This document shows positions 1-6,547 of a stretch of 6,568 nt of DNA, in pieces. The notes under the pieces were generated by a model that did not search any database, was not told where the DNA came from, and saw only the letters and a list, made by a program, of their open reading frames with translations. Position 1 is the first letter of the stretch; the number at the start of each line of letters is the position of its first letter. Made by a program: the position numbers and the translations under genes. Source of the stretch: an uncultured Clostridia bacterium (GTDB taxonomy: Bacteria; Bacillota_I; Bacilli_A; RF39; UBA660); contig CAOJDZ010000042.1 of assembly GCA_948433815.1 (NCBI GenBank), positions 1 to 6,568 of the forward strand, given 5' to 3'.

Positions 1-225
1 AATAAAAATAAACCTATTTTTGTCTATGAAGAAAGTATGAAAATAGGTTCATTAGGTAGTTACTTAAAAACTTTAACTGATAAAGAAATTAAAATATTTG
101 GCATAGAAGACCAATTTGTCCAACAAGGAAAAAGAAAAGAAAAACTAATAGACTTAGAATTAGATGTAAATACAATTACAAAGAAAATAAAAAAAGAAAT
201 AAAGAAGGAAAATAAAAAATGTTAG
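1..225 (+). CDS. dxs: 1-deoxy-D-xylulose-5-phosphate synthase, C-terminal fragment (partial, 5' end outside window)
   Basis: Open in frame 1 from the first base to TAG at 223-225, giving 74 residues of a longer protein. The read begins with PIFVYEESMKIGSLGSYL, then has IKIFGIEDQFVQQGKRKEKL and LELDVNTITKKI. This matches the conserved end of Dxs (transketolase C-terminal domain), where family members read roughly VEE...GG.GS, then GIPD.F..HG....L and GLD...I. An ATG at 37 is internal, because homology continues upstream of it. Dxs condenses pyruvate and glyceraldehyde 3-phosphate with thiamine diphosphate as cofactor, the first step of the cytosolic MEP isoprenoid pathway. The ThDP-binding and catalytic parts lie outside the window. 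The tail after the domain is lysine-rich. The stop overlaps the rnhB start by 7 nt, so the two are probably cotranscribed. The identification rests on remembered family motifs over a short stretch. Confidence 0.82.
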   Translation, partial: NKNKPIFVYEESMKIGSLGSYLKTLTDKEIKIFGIEDQFVQQGKRKEKLIDLELDVNTITKKIKKEIKKENKKC

Positions 226-818
226 AATACGAAACTGAACTTTATAAAAAAGGATTAACTTTAATATGTGGAGTAGACGAAGTAGGAAGAGGTCCTTTAA
301 TTGGACCCGTTGTCGCAGCCGCTGTTATATTGCCAATCAATTATTTCCATGAAGACATCAAAGACTCAAAAAAATTAACAGAAAAAAAGAGAGAAAAACT
401 ATATGACATTATAATAAAAGACGCAATTAGTATAGGAATTGGAATAGTAAATGAAAGCGAAATAGACAAAATTAATATATATGAAGCGACAAAAGTAGCA
501 ATGAAAACAGCTATAAATAATTTAAAAATAAAACCAGAACACATTTTAATAGATGCTATGAAATTAGACTTAAATACCCCATCCACTTCTATAATAAAAG
601 GTGACGCAAAAAGTGAATCTATCGCTGCTGCTTCTATAATCGCAAAAGTTACTAGGGATAGAATGTTAGATGAAATGGATAAAGAATATCCAATGTATGA
701 TTTAAAGCATAACAAAGGATATGGAACAAAAAAGCATTTAGAAGCACTAAAAAAACACGGACCTTGCATTCACCATAGAAAAACATTTAAACCAGTTAGA
801 GATCTTATAAACTCTTGA
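219..818 (+). CDS. rnhB: Ribonuclease HII
   Basis: This 199-residue protein has the usual length for bacterial RNase HII. The enzyme nicks the RNA strand of RNA-DNA hybrids and the 5' side of single ribonucleotides in DNA, starting ribonucleotide excision repair in the cytoplasm. Visible motifs in order: GVDEVGRGPLIGP with the metal ligands D20 and E21 and the GRG ribonucleotide-sensing loop at 23-25; the third acidic residue D112 in LIDAM; D129 in GDAKSESIAAASIIAKV; and the C-terminal NKGYGT block (Y168 being the likely RNA/DNA-junction tyrosine) followed by GPCIHHRKTF. All four expected acidic residues are present, so the enzyme should be active. The ATG at 219 is preceded by AGAAGG at 203-208, about 10 nt upstream, and lies inside the end of dxs, which suggests translational coupling. 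The TGA stop supports the standard code. No convincing terminator follows the gene. Confidence 0.96.
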   Translation: MLEYETELYKKGLTLICGVDEVGRGPLIGPVVAAAVILPINYFHEDIKDSKKLTEKKREKLYDIIIKDAISIGIGIVNESEIDKINIYEATKVAMKTAINNLKIKPEHILIDAMKLDLNTPSTSIIKGDAKSESIAAASIIAKVTRDRMLDEMDKEYPMYDLKHNKGYGTKKHLEALKKHGPCIHHRKTFKPVRDLINS

Positions 819-844
819 CAAAAAATATTTTTTTAAGCTACAAC
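815..844 (+). promoter_or_regulatory. Possible sigma-A promoter for the decayed gene
   Basis: A perfect -35 hexamer TTGACA at 815-820 overlaps the rnhB stop codon. The best -10 candidate is TACAAC at 839-844 (4 of 6 consensus positions) after an 18-nt spacer. It precedes the Shine-Dalgarno AAAGAGG at 855-861 of the damaged gene. The -35 match is strong but the -10 is weak, and chance is possible in DNA this AT-rich. Confidence 0.35.
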
Positions 845-868
845 AAATCAAAGAAAAGAGGAAAAATA

Positions 869-1629
869 ATAAGAAAAATTTAGTAACAGAATCTCTTGCC
901 CTTACACTTTTATTCAATGCAACTGGATGTAGGATTGAATAAACTAAACATTCTTCTTCACAAAGTATTGTAGAAATGTTATAAACTACTTACCAATTAG
1001 ATGGAATATATGTTACTACTAAAACTTTAATGACTGGAGAGAGAACTGATTTTAACAACCAATGACCTTTTAAATCAAAAATATTATGATATTTTCAGTT
1101 TAGATATTTATGCAATAACATTAATTGATATAGATAGTAAAATCCCATTAATAGAATATTTAACATTAGAAGAATTAAAAGAAAGTTACACATACGAAGA
1201 ACTTAGATCAATTTTACAAAGATTAAGAGAAGAGTATCATGGAGTTTCTTATAATCCAAATATACCTTTCCCTTATGAAACATTCACAGAAGAAAAAACT
1301 GAATCAGAAGAGATGTATTATGCAAATAAAATAAAAATTGCAGTAGTTAAAAATGAAAAAGATGATGGTAGTGAAATTTACTTAACATATCCAAATATAC
1401 GTATTTTTAATGAAGATTATGGAAAATCTGAATTTTTACAACTGTAGACTTTACTGATAAAAATGTTAAAAGTTTCTCTGTTAACGATTTTATACCCGCA
1501 AATTTAATAAGAAATGCATACACAGAAAAAGAGTTAAAAGCATTACTTGTTTATGTTAGAGAATTATATCATAATAATGCTACAATATACGATGAATCAC
1601 CAAAATTAGCATTAACTAACGAGGACTAA
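869..1629 (+). pseudogene. Decayed gene, probable secreted or lipoprotein-like protein of unknown function
   Basis: No intact ORF fills this stretch, but coding sequence can be followed through three reading segments. Segment 1 (frame 1, about 871-1050) follows Shine-Dalgarno AAAGAGG (855-861). The start reads AATAAG where one extra G would give ATGAAG. It translates as KKNLVTESLALTLLFNATGC, a signal-peptide-like stretch with a lipobox-like ATGC, and then meets TAA at 940-942 and TAA at 982-984. Segment 2 (frame 2, about 1049-1447) is 133 codons open to TAG 1445-1447, containing EYLTLEELKESYTYEELRS and PNIPFPYETFTEE. Segment 3 (frame 1, 1441-1629) begins TVDFTDKNVKSFSVNDF, contains AYTEKELKALLVYVREL and ends with TAA at 1627-1629. 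Repaired, it would encode about 250 residues. I do not recognise the family. The lesions are one lost start, two nonsense codons and two frameshifts. A good terminator directly at its end shows it was a real transcription unit. Sequencing error alone is unlikely, because all neighbours are intact. Confidence 0.75.
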
Positions 1630-1645
1630 TATTAGTCCTTTTATT
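1622..1645 (+). terminator. Rho-independent terminator at the end of the decayed gene
   Basis: AGGACTA (1622-1628) pairs perfectly with TAGTCCT (1633-1639) around an ATAT loop. The full 18 bases 1622-1639 form a perfect inverted repeat. The stem runs into TTTTATT at 1639-1645. The hairpin begins inside the last codons of the decayed gene, overlapping its stop. The T-rich tail is on the plus strand only, so it ends rightward transcription from the decayed gene and, since nothing convincing lies earlier, possibly from dxs-rnhB. Confidence 0.85.
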
Positions 1646-1675
1646 ATGAAAAATTTGTGAAAAATAAACAATTTA

Positions 1676-1704
1676 TTGTATTTATAGATAAATAATAGTA
1701 GAAT
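1676..1704 (+). promoter_or_regulatory. Possible promoter for the PrsA-like gene
   Basis: TTGTAT (1676-1681) and TAGAAT (1699-1704) are separated by 17 nt. The -35 is poor (3 of 6) and the -10 good (5 of 6). The start point would fall near 1711, almost on the Shine-Dalgarno, leaving a very short leader, so another nearby AT-rich -10 may be the real one. A promoter is expected somewhere in 1646-1710, because the terminator just upstream isolates this gene. Confidence 0.3.
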
Positions 1705-1724
1705 AAATTCTAGGAGGATATATA

Positions 1725-2693
1725 ATGAAAGAAAAAATACAAAATATCAAAAAGGAACAAATAATAATATTTGTAGTAGGACTATTAATAGGTTTACTAA
1801 CTATGGTAATATTTTACCCTGAAAGAATAGCCGAACTAAAAAATGGAGAAGAAGTTGCCATAACTATCGGTAAAAATAATATAACTGCTGACACAGTTTA
1901 CAAAGACTTAAAAGAAAGAAGTGCAATTGGTACATTATTAGAACTAATTGATAAAACTATTTTAGAAAACAAATATGAATTAACTGAAGAAGATTATACA
2001 GAAATAGACACTACCGCTACTAACTACATAAGTTCATATACAAGTTACTATCAAATAACTGAAGAAGAATTCTTAAATCAAAATGGCTTTAAAACTAAAG
2101 ATGAATTTAAAAAATATTTGGAACTAGATTACATGAGAAACAAATATTTTCAAGAATACTTAAATGGTCAAATGACAGAAGAAGAATTAAATGATTACTA
2201 TAACAATAAAACATTTGGAACCATAAATACTCAACATATATTAGTTAAAACTTCTAGCACTATGAGTGATGAAAATGCTAAAGCCAAAATTGAAGAAATA
2301 CTAAATAAACTTAAAAATGGAACTTCATGGGATGATTTAAAAAAGGAATACAAAAACGATATAACAACAGAAGATGTAACAGTTAACTTTGATTCTAACT
2401 TAGAAGCCGCTTATATGACTGAAGCAAAAAATTTAAAAGATGGCACATATTCTACTTCCCCAGTAAAAACCTCATATGGTTATCATATAGTATATAGAGT
2501 AGGAAGTGACGAAAAACCAGACTTCAAAACTTTTGAAGAAAGAATTAGAACTATGATAATACAAGAAAAAACAACTGCTGATACTAAACTATACGAAAAA
2601 GTTTTAATTAAAATGAGAGAAGAAGAAAAAACTGAGATAAAAGATACAGAACTTAAAAAAGCATATGATGAATATGTTAATGAATACAAATAA
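1725..2693 (+). CDS. prsA: PrsA/SurA-like membrane-anchored foldase (parvulin-type peptidyl-prolyl isomerase domain)
   Basis: The product is 322 residues. Residues 1-12 are basic, and 13-31 form one hydrophobic segment (IIIFVVGLLIGLLTMVIF), so the protein should be anchored in the membrane with the rest outside. Residues about 40-160 resemble the SurA/PrsA N-terminal helical chaperone region, and about 160-260 form the parvulin domain: INTQHILVK with H171, the GTSWDDL helix, then SPVKTSYGYHIVYRV with H254. A charged helical C-terminal tail follows. The family folds secreted proteins at the outer face of the membrane. Two oddities: there is no cysteine at all, so no lipobox, whereas Bacillus PrsA is a lipoprotein; and the usual GGDLGWF-like strand of the parvulin core reads VTVNFDSN, so isomerase activity is doubtful and chaperone activity more likely. 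The ATG has an ideal AGGAGG at 1712-1717, 7 nt upstream. The domain assignment is firm; the symbol is given by architecture. Confidence 0.85.
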   Translation: MKEKIQNIKKEQIIIFVVGLLIGLLTMVIFYPERIAELKNGEEVAITIGKNNITADTVYKDLKERSAIGTLLELIDKTILENKYELTEEDYTEIDTTATNYISSYTSYYQITEEEFLNQNGFKTKDEFKKYLELDYMRNKYFQEYLNGQMTEEELNDYYNNKTFGTINTQHILVKTSSTMSDENAKAKIEEILNKLKNGTSWDDLKKEYKNDITTEDVTVNFDSNLEAAYMTEAKNLKDGTYSTSPVKTSYGYHIVYRVGSDEKPDFKTFEERIRTMIIQEKTTADTKLYEKVLIKMREEEKTEIKDTELKKAYDEYVNEYK

Positions 2694-2701
2694 ACTTGCA
2701 C

Positions 2702-2730
2702 TTGCAGTTAACAAACTACTGTGGTAAAAT
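2702..2730 (+). promoter_or_regulatory. Extended -10 promoter of the rimP-nusA-infB operon
   Basis: The -35 hexamer TTGCAG (2702-2707) is followed by a 17-nt spacer and TAAAAT (2725-2730). TG at 2722-2723 is correctly placed for an extended -10. Transcription should start near 2737, giving a leader of about 60 nt before rimP. The -35 is the second copy of a tandem CTTGCA CTTGCA repeat (2695-2706). The promoter lies just after the prsA-like stop codon and is the best promoter in the window. Confidence 0.75.
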
Positions 2731-2744
2731 AAATACACAAGAAG

Positions 2745-2775
2745 GAGTGGGACTTAAGCCCACTCGTTTATTTTT
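2745..2775 (+). promoter_or_regulatory. Leader hairpin with U-rich tract: candidate transcription attenuator of the nusA operon
   Basis: GAGTGGG (2745-2751) pairs perfectly with CCCACTC (2759-2765) around ACTTAAG, followed by GTTTATTTTT (2766-2775). This is terminator-shaped, yet it lies between the predicted start point near 2737 and the rimP start at 2797. It would therefore act on the operon itself, as well as ending read-through from the prsA-like gene, which has no terminator of its own. The U tract is interrupted by G and A, the kind of imperfection linked to NusA-dependent termination in Bacillus. A simple prsA terminator is the main alternative. Confidence 0.6.
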
Positions 2776-2796
2776 GAAAAGGAGATGTATAAAATA

Positions 2797-3054
2797 ATGA
2801 AAGAAAAAATATTAGAAGCTATAACTAAACCATTACAAGAAATTAATGTAAAAGTGTACGATATAACTTTTGATAAAGAAGATGGTATGGATACACTTTT
2901 CATAAAAATTGAAAGCGAAAATGCTGTAGACACTGACCTATGCAGTAAATGTGCAGAAATAATAAATCCAATAATTGATGAATTAAATTTAAGTGATTTA
3001 GATAAAGAATATGTTCTAGATATTTGTAGTAAAGGAGTAACTGAAAATGAATAA
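2797..3054 (+). CDS. rimP: RimP-like ribosome maturation factor, N-terminal domain only
   Basis: The product is 85 residues; RimP proteins usually have about 150. RimP assists late 30S subunit assembly. The visible part matches the RimP N-terminal alpha/beta domain: an initial helix ending in INVKVYDITFDKEDG, the strand LFIKIES, the VDTDLCSKCAEIINPIIDEL helix corresponding to the family's ...DDC...S..I...LD pattern, and finally YVLDICSKG where full-length proteins have LEVSSPG. The C-terminal SH3-like domain is absent, and nusA begins at once. I chose ATG 2797 because AAGGAGATG (2779-2787) is the Shine-Dalgarno; the in-frame ATG at 2785 lies inside that site and would add only MYKI. The gene overlaps nusA by 8 nt (3047-3054), and the nusA Shine-Dalgarno lies within its last codons. 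Position directly before nusA strongly supports the name. Function without the second domain is uncertain. Confidence 0.8.
   Translation: MKEKILEAITKPLQEINVKVYDITFDKEDGMDTLFIKIESENAVDTDLCSKCAEIINPIIDELNLSDLDKEYVLDICSKGVTENE
3031..3037 (+). promoter_or_regulatory. nusA Shine-Dalgarno inside rimP
   Basis: AAAGGAG lies 9 nt before the nusA ATG at 3047. It is read in rimP as the codons for K79, G80 and V81, the point where the family normally has the SSPG motif. The site sets the nusA start and implies coupled translation. Confidence 0.85.
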
Positions 3055-4102
3055 CAAAGAATTTAAACGCGCTTTCGATTATATTGTAGAAGAAAAAGGA
3101 ATTGACGGAGAAGTCATTATAAAAACGATGGGTGACGCTCTTGCAGCTGCATACAAAAAAGAAACTGGAGAAGAAGCAGACATTAGAGCAGAAATCAATC
3201 CTGAAAACGGAATAATAAAAATATTTAAAAGAATGACAGTTGTTGAAGAACTAGAAAACTTAGATGCTGAATTAACTGTAGAAGAAGCAAGAGAAATTAA
3301 AAGTGACGCAGAACTTGGAGACGTTTTAGAAACAGAAGTAACTCCTGAAGACTTTGGTAGAGTAGCAATTTCAGTAGCAAAACAAGTTGTACTTCAAAAA
3401 ATAAGAGAAGCAGAAAGAAATAACATAATGGATGAAATGCGTGAAAAAGAAGACGAAATGATGATTGGTTTCTTAGCTATGGAAGACGCTAGAAACTATT
3501 ATGTTGACCTAGGAAAAGCAAGAGGAATCCTTCCTAAAAATGAACTAATCCCAGGAGAAACTCTAAAAATGGGAGATAGCGTTAAAGTATACATAATAAG
3601 TGTAGAAGAAACACCTAAAGGTCCATCTATCAAATTAAGTAGAAAACACTATGGTTTTGTAAAAAGACTATTTGAATTAGAAATACCAGAATTCAAAGAT
3701 GGAATATTACTAATGCATGGAGTAGCAAGAGAAGCAGGAGTGAGAAGTAAAGTCGCAGTTTCAAGTGTTAACCCAAATGTTGATGCCATAGGAAGCTGCA
3801 TAGGTGAAAAAGGAAGAAGAATCGCAAACATTATAAGTGTATTAAACGGCGAAAAAGTAGACCTTATTTTATACAACGATAATCCTGAAATATTCATCGC
3901 AAATGCTTTAAGTCCAGCAAAAAATCTAAACGTTAGTATAACTAGTGAAAAAGATAAAGAAGCTTTAGTAATAACAGATGATGAAAACCTTAGCTTAGCA
4001 ATTGGTAAAAAAGGAATTAACATTAAACTTGCTAGTAAGTTAACAAAATATAAATTAAACATAAAAACTCTAAATGAAATAAACGAAGAAATCAATAAAT
4101 AA
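3047..4102 (+). CDS. nusA: Transcription elongation/termination factor NusA
   Basis: The product is 351 residues, close to but slightly shorter than the roughly 370 of Bacillus NusA. It binds RNA polymerase near the RNA exit channel and promotes pausing and intrinsic termination. Domains in order: the N-terminal polymerase-binding domain at about 1-130, with AYKKETGEEADIRAEI and the GRVAISVAKQVVLQKIREAE helix; S1 at about 137-200, with YYVDLGKARGILPKNELIPG and VYIISVE; KH1 at about 225-290, with VDAIGSCIGEKGRRI and the GEKG loop at 253-256; and KH2 at about 300-350, with LSLAIGKKGINIKLASKLT and GKKG at 320-323. Both GxxG loops are intact, so RNA binding should be normal. There are no C-terminal acidic repeats of the proteobacterial kind, as expected in Firmicutes. 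The ATG overlaps the end of rimP. The stop overlaps the ylxR Shine-Dalgarno, and only 14 nt separate the two genes. Confidence 0.97.
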   Translation: MNNKEFKRAFDYIVEEKGIDGEVIIKTMGDALAAAYKKETGEEADIRAEINPENGIIKIFKRMTVVEELENLDAELTVEEAREIKSDAELGDVLETEVTPEDFGRVAISVAKQVVLQKIREAERNNIMDEMREKEDEMMIGFLAMEDARNYYVDLGKARGILPKNELIPGETLKMGDSVKVYIISVEETPKGPSIKLSRKHYGFVKRLFELEIPEFKDGILLMHGVAREAGVRSKVAVSSVNPNVDAIGSCIGEKGRRIANIISVLNGEKVDLILYNDNPEIFIANALSPAKNLNVSITSEKDKEALVITDDENLSLAIGKKGINIKLASKLTKYKLNIKTLNEINEEINK

Positions 4103-4116
4103 AGGAGTGATACCTT

Positions 4117-4377
4117 TTGAAAACAAGAAAAATCCCAATGCGTACATGTGTAATAACTAGAGAAAAGTTAGAAAAACAAGACTTATTTAGAATAGTTAGA
4201 ACCAAAGAAGGAAACGTAATTGTTGATAAAACTCTAAAAGCTAATGGAAGAGGTGCTTATTTAAAAAAAGATATAAATGTTATTGAACAAGCACAAAAAT
4301 CAAAAGCCCTTGAAAGGCACCTTGAAGTAACAATTCCAGATGAAATATATGAAGAGTTAAAGAATATATTAAAATAA
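4117..4377 (+). CDS. ylxR: YlxR/RnpM family RNA-binding protein (RNase P modulator)
   Basis: The product is 86 residues, typical for the family. It begins with a basic KTRKIPMRTCVITREK segment, then FRIVRTKEGNVIVDKT and the signature NGRGAYL at 43-49, and ends with a helical ALERHL...EIYEELKNIL region. In Bacillus subtilis the homologue, now called RnpM, binds the RNase P RNA and lowers RNase P activity in vitro. The start is TTG at 4117, because AAAGGAG (4101-4107) lies 9 nt upstream, and homologues begin with a similar basic stretch (RK.P.R.CV). The next ATG, at 4138, would remove it and lies too far from the site. A TTG start may hold expression below that of nusA and infB. It sits in the classic place between nusA and infB; the usual next gene, ylxQ, is absent. 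Confidence 0.93.
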   Translation: MKTRKIPMRTCVITREKLEKQDLFRIVRTKEGNVIVDKTLKANGRGAYLKKDINVIEQAQKSKALERHLEVTIPDEIYEELKNILK

Positions 4378-4402
4378 AACAAAAGAAAGAGGGTGTTTAA
4401 GT

Positions 4403-6547
4403 ATGACCGTTAAAGAGTATGCGGAAGAACTTAAAATGAGTGTAAAAACTCTACTAGAAAAATGCGAAAGTTTAGGAATAAATGTCAAAAATGAAGACGA
4501 TTATCTAGAAGACGAAGATATTATCATGTTAGATAACATAGTTGGAGACATGGCAGACAACGATTCTGATGAAGGATCAGAAGAAAGTAATCTTTTAAGT
4601 GAAGAACTAGAAAGTAAATTTTCTTTTGAAGATCGCGCTGAAGAATTACTAGGCGGAAGTAACATTTCTCTAGAGCGCACTAAAAAAGTAAAATTAAAGA
4701 AAAAAGACACTAGAAATATGTCTGAAGAATATAAAAAAGAAAAGAAAAACATATACAAAAACAAAGCAAAACTTCAAACAAATAAAAATGGAAACGAAAA
4801 TAACAACATAGTCTTATATAAAAACGGAATGACAGTTAAAGATTTAGCCGCTCTTCTTAATGTAAGTGATGCAGACTTAGTAAAAAAATTATTTATGATG
4901 GGATTAATGCTAAATATAAATTCTAGTATAAGTTATGAAGATGCAGAAGTTATAGTTTTAGAATATGGTAAAGAATTAAAAACAGAAGAAAGCGCTGATA
5001 TAAGTAACTTTGAAAACTATGAAATCATAGATGATGAAAAAGACCTAATCAGTAGAGCTCCTATCGTTACAATAATGGGTCACGTAGACCATGGTAAAAC
5101 TTCACTTTTAGACTATATAAGAAATTCCCATGTAGTAAGCGGTGAAGCTGGAGGAATCACACAACACATAGGTGCTTACCAAGTAGAAATTAACGGGTCA
5201 CTTATAACATTCATAGACACTCCAGGACATGCTGCATTTACTGAAATGCGTGCTAGAGGAGCAAGCGTTACTGACATAGTAATAATAATCGTAGCCGCCG
5301 ATGATGGCGTTATGCCTCAGACAAAAGAAGCAATCGATCACGCAAAAAGTGCTGGCGTACCAATTATAGTCGCAATAAATAAAATTGATAAAGGCATAGG
5401 AAACATAGATAAAATAATGAGTGAAATGAGCGAATATGGTCTTACTCCTGAAGAATGGGGCGGAGATACTATATATGTAAAACTAAGTGCTCACACTGGA
5501 GAAAACGTTTCGCTATTACTTGAAAACATAGTCGCACTTGCTGAAATGCAAGAACTAAAAGCAAACCCAAATAGATATGCAATAGGTACAGTAATAGAAG
5601 CAAAATTAGACAAAGCAAAAGGACCTCTCGTAACATTACTTATTAATAATGGTACATTAAGAATTGGAGACCCTATAGTAGTAGGAAGTACATTTGGAAA
5701 AGTAAGAACACTTAAAAACTCAAATGGAATAGATTTAATTGAAGCAATTCCTAGTACACCAGTAGAAGTAACAGGACTTAATGAAGTACCAGTCTCAGGT
5801 GATAAATTCATGGCTTTTGAAAGCGAAAAACAAGCAAGAACAGTCGCAGAAAAAAGAAGTGTACTAGAAAAAGAAAAGAAATTTGCTAAAAAAGCTGTTA
5901 GCCTAGACGATTTATTTGAAAGAGTAAAAGAAGGACATAAAGAAATTAACATAGTTTTAAAAACCGATGTTAAAGGAAGCGAAGAAGCAGTTAAAAACGC
6001 TTTAGAAAAAATAGATGTTGAAGGCGTTAAAATATCAGTAATTAGAAGCGGAGTAGGAACAATAACTGAAAGTGATGTAGTACTAGCTAATGCTTCAAAT
6101 GCAATAATAATAGGATTTAATGTTATACCAAATGCTAAAACAAAAGAAGCCGCTAAAAACTATAACGTTGACATAAGACTATATAATATAATCTATAAAG
6201 CTGTTGAAGAAATAGAAGCTGCCATGAAAGGAATGCTAGATCCAGAATACGAAGAAATTGTAACTGGAGAAGCCGAAGTAAGACAAATATTTAAATTCTC
6301 TAAAGTTGGAAACATCGCAGGTTCTCACGTAACAAGCGGAATAATCAAAAATGGATCAAGTATGAGATTAATAAGAGATGGAATAGTAATATTTGAAGGT
6401 AAAATAGGAAGCCTACAAAGAGAAAAAGACAGCGTAAAAGAAGTAAAACAAGGATTTGACTGTGGTATTACAATAGAAAACTACATTGATATAAAAATAA
6501 ATGATATAATCCAAACATATGAAATGAAAGAAGTGAAACGCATATGA
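4403..6547 (+). CDS. infB: Translation initiation factor IF-2
   Basis: The product is 714 residues, essentially the length of Bacillus IF2. This GTPase brings initiator fMet-tRNA to the 30S subunit and promotes 50S joining. Two IF2N modules are visible, each beginning MTVK: residues 1-47 and 143-190, joined by an acidic then lysine-rich linker. The G domain spans about 218-385: G1 GHVDHGKT 226-233, G2 around GITQHIGAY 251-259, G3 DTPGH 272-276, G4 NKID 326-329 and G5 SAHTG 362-366. Domain II is about 392-475 ([15 protein letters not shown]), domain III about 515-605 ([16 protein letters not shown]), and C2 about 615-712 ([26 protein letters not shown]), which binds the fMet-tRNA end. All catalytic motifs, including the DHG histidine, are intact. 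ATG 4403 is preceded by AGAGGGTG at 4388-4395, 7 nt away. The TGA stop overlaps the rbfA start. Confidence 0.98.
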   Translation: MTVKEYAEELKMSVKTLLEKCESLGINVKNEDDYLEDEDIIMLDNIVGDMADNDSDEGSEESNLLSEELESKFSFEDRAEELLGGSNISLERTKKVKLKKKDTRNMSEEYKKEKKNIYKNKAKLQTNKNGNENNNIVLYKNGMTVKDLAALLNVSDADLVKKLFMMGLMLNINSSISYEDAEVIVLEYGKELKTEESADISNFENYEIIDDEKDLISRAPIVTIMGHVDHGKTSLLDYIRNSHVVSGEAGGITQHIGAYQVEINGSLITFIDTPGHAAFTEMRARGASVTDIVIIIVAADDGVMPQTKEAIDHAKSAGVPIIVAINKIDKGIGNIDKIMSEMSEYGLTPEEWGGDTIYVKLSAHTGENVSLLLENIVALAEMQELKANPNRYAIGTVIEAKLDKAKGPLVTLLINNGTLRIGDPIVVGSTFGKVRTLKNSNGIDLIEAIPSTPVEVTGLNEVPVSGDKFMAFESEKQARTVAEKRSVLEKEKKFAKKAVSLDDLFERVKEGHKEINIVLKTDVKGSEEAVKNALEKIDVEGVKISVIRSGVGTITESDVVLANASNAIIIGFNVIPNAKTKEAAKNYNVDIRLYNIIYKAVEEIEAAMKGMLDPEYEEIVTGEAEVRQIFKFSKVGNIAGSHVTSGIIKNGSSMRLIRDGIVIFEGKIGSLQREKDSVKEVKQGFDCGITIENYIDIKINDIIQTYEMKEVKRI

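Noticed and set aside
37..225. Small independent 62-codon gene starting at ATG 37
   Set aside because: The frame is open to the window edge and the Dxs motif (PIFVYEES) lies upstream of that ATG, so it is the interior of dxs.
341..769. Minus-strand open frame of 142 codons opposite rnhB
   Set aside because: It is the antisense shadow of an intact, motif-complete RNase HII gene, with low-complexity Ser/Phe/Ile content and no ribosome binding site of note.
814..837. A/T-only hairpin after rnhB (CTTGA..TTAAG around A and T runs) as a terminator
   Set aside because: The stem has almost no GC, contains a mismatch, and no T run follows it; the bases more plausibly include a -35 element.
2483..2701. 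Minus-strand open frame of 72 codons opposite the end of the PrsA-like gene
   Set aside because: Shadow of the charged helical tail, with no Shine-Dalgarno or promoter support.
2785..2799. ATG 2785 as the rimP start
   Set aside because: It lies inside the Shine-Dalgarno AAGGAGATG. ATG 2797 has correct spacing and gives the natural N terminus.
3649..4095. Minus-strand open frame of 148 codons opposite nusA
   Set aside because: Antisense shadow of the KH domains. The composition is hydrophobic and arises from A-rich coding on the plus strand.
4501..4764. Minus-strand open frame of 87 codons opposite the IF2 linker
   Set aside because: Phe/Ser-rich shadow of the acidic and lysine-rich linker; not credible as a protein.
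5491..5952. Minus-strand open frame of 153 codons opposite infB
   Set aside because: Antisense shadow of a clearly coding stretch of IF2 (domain II); no independent signals.
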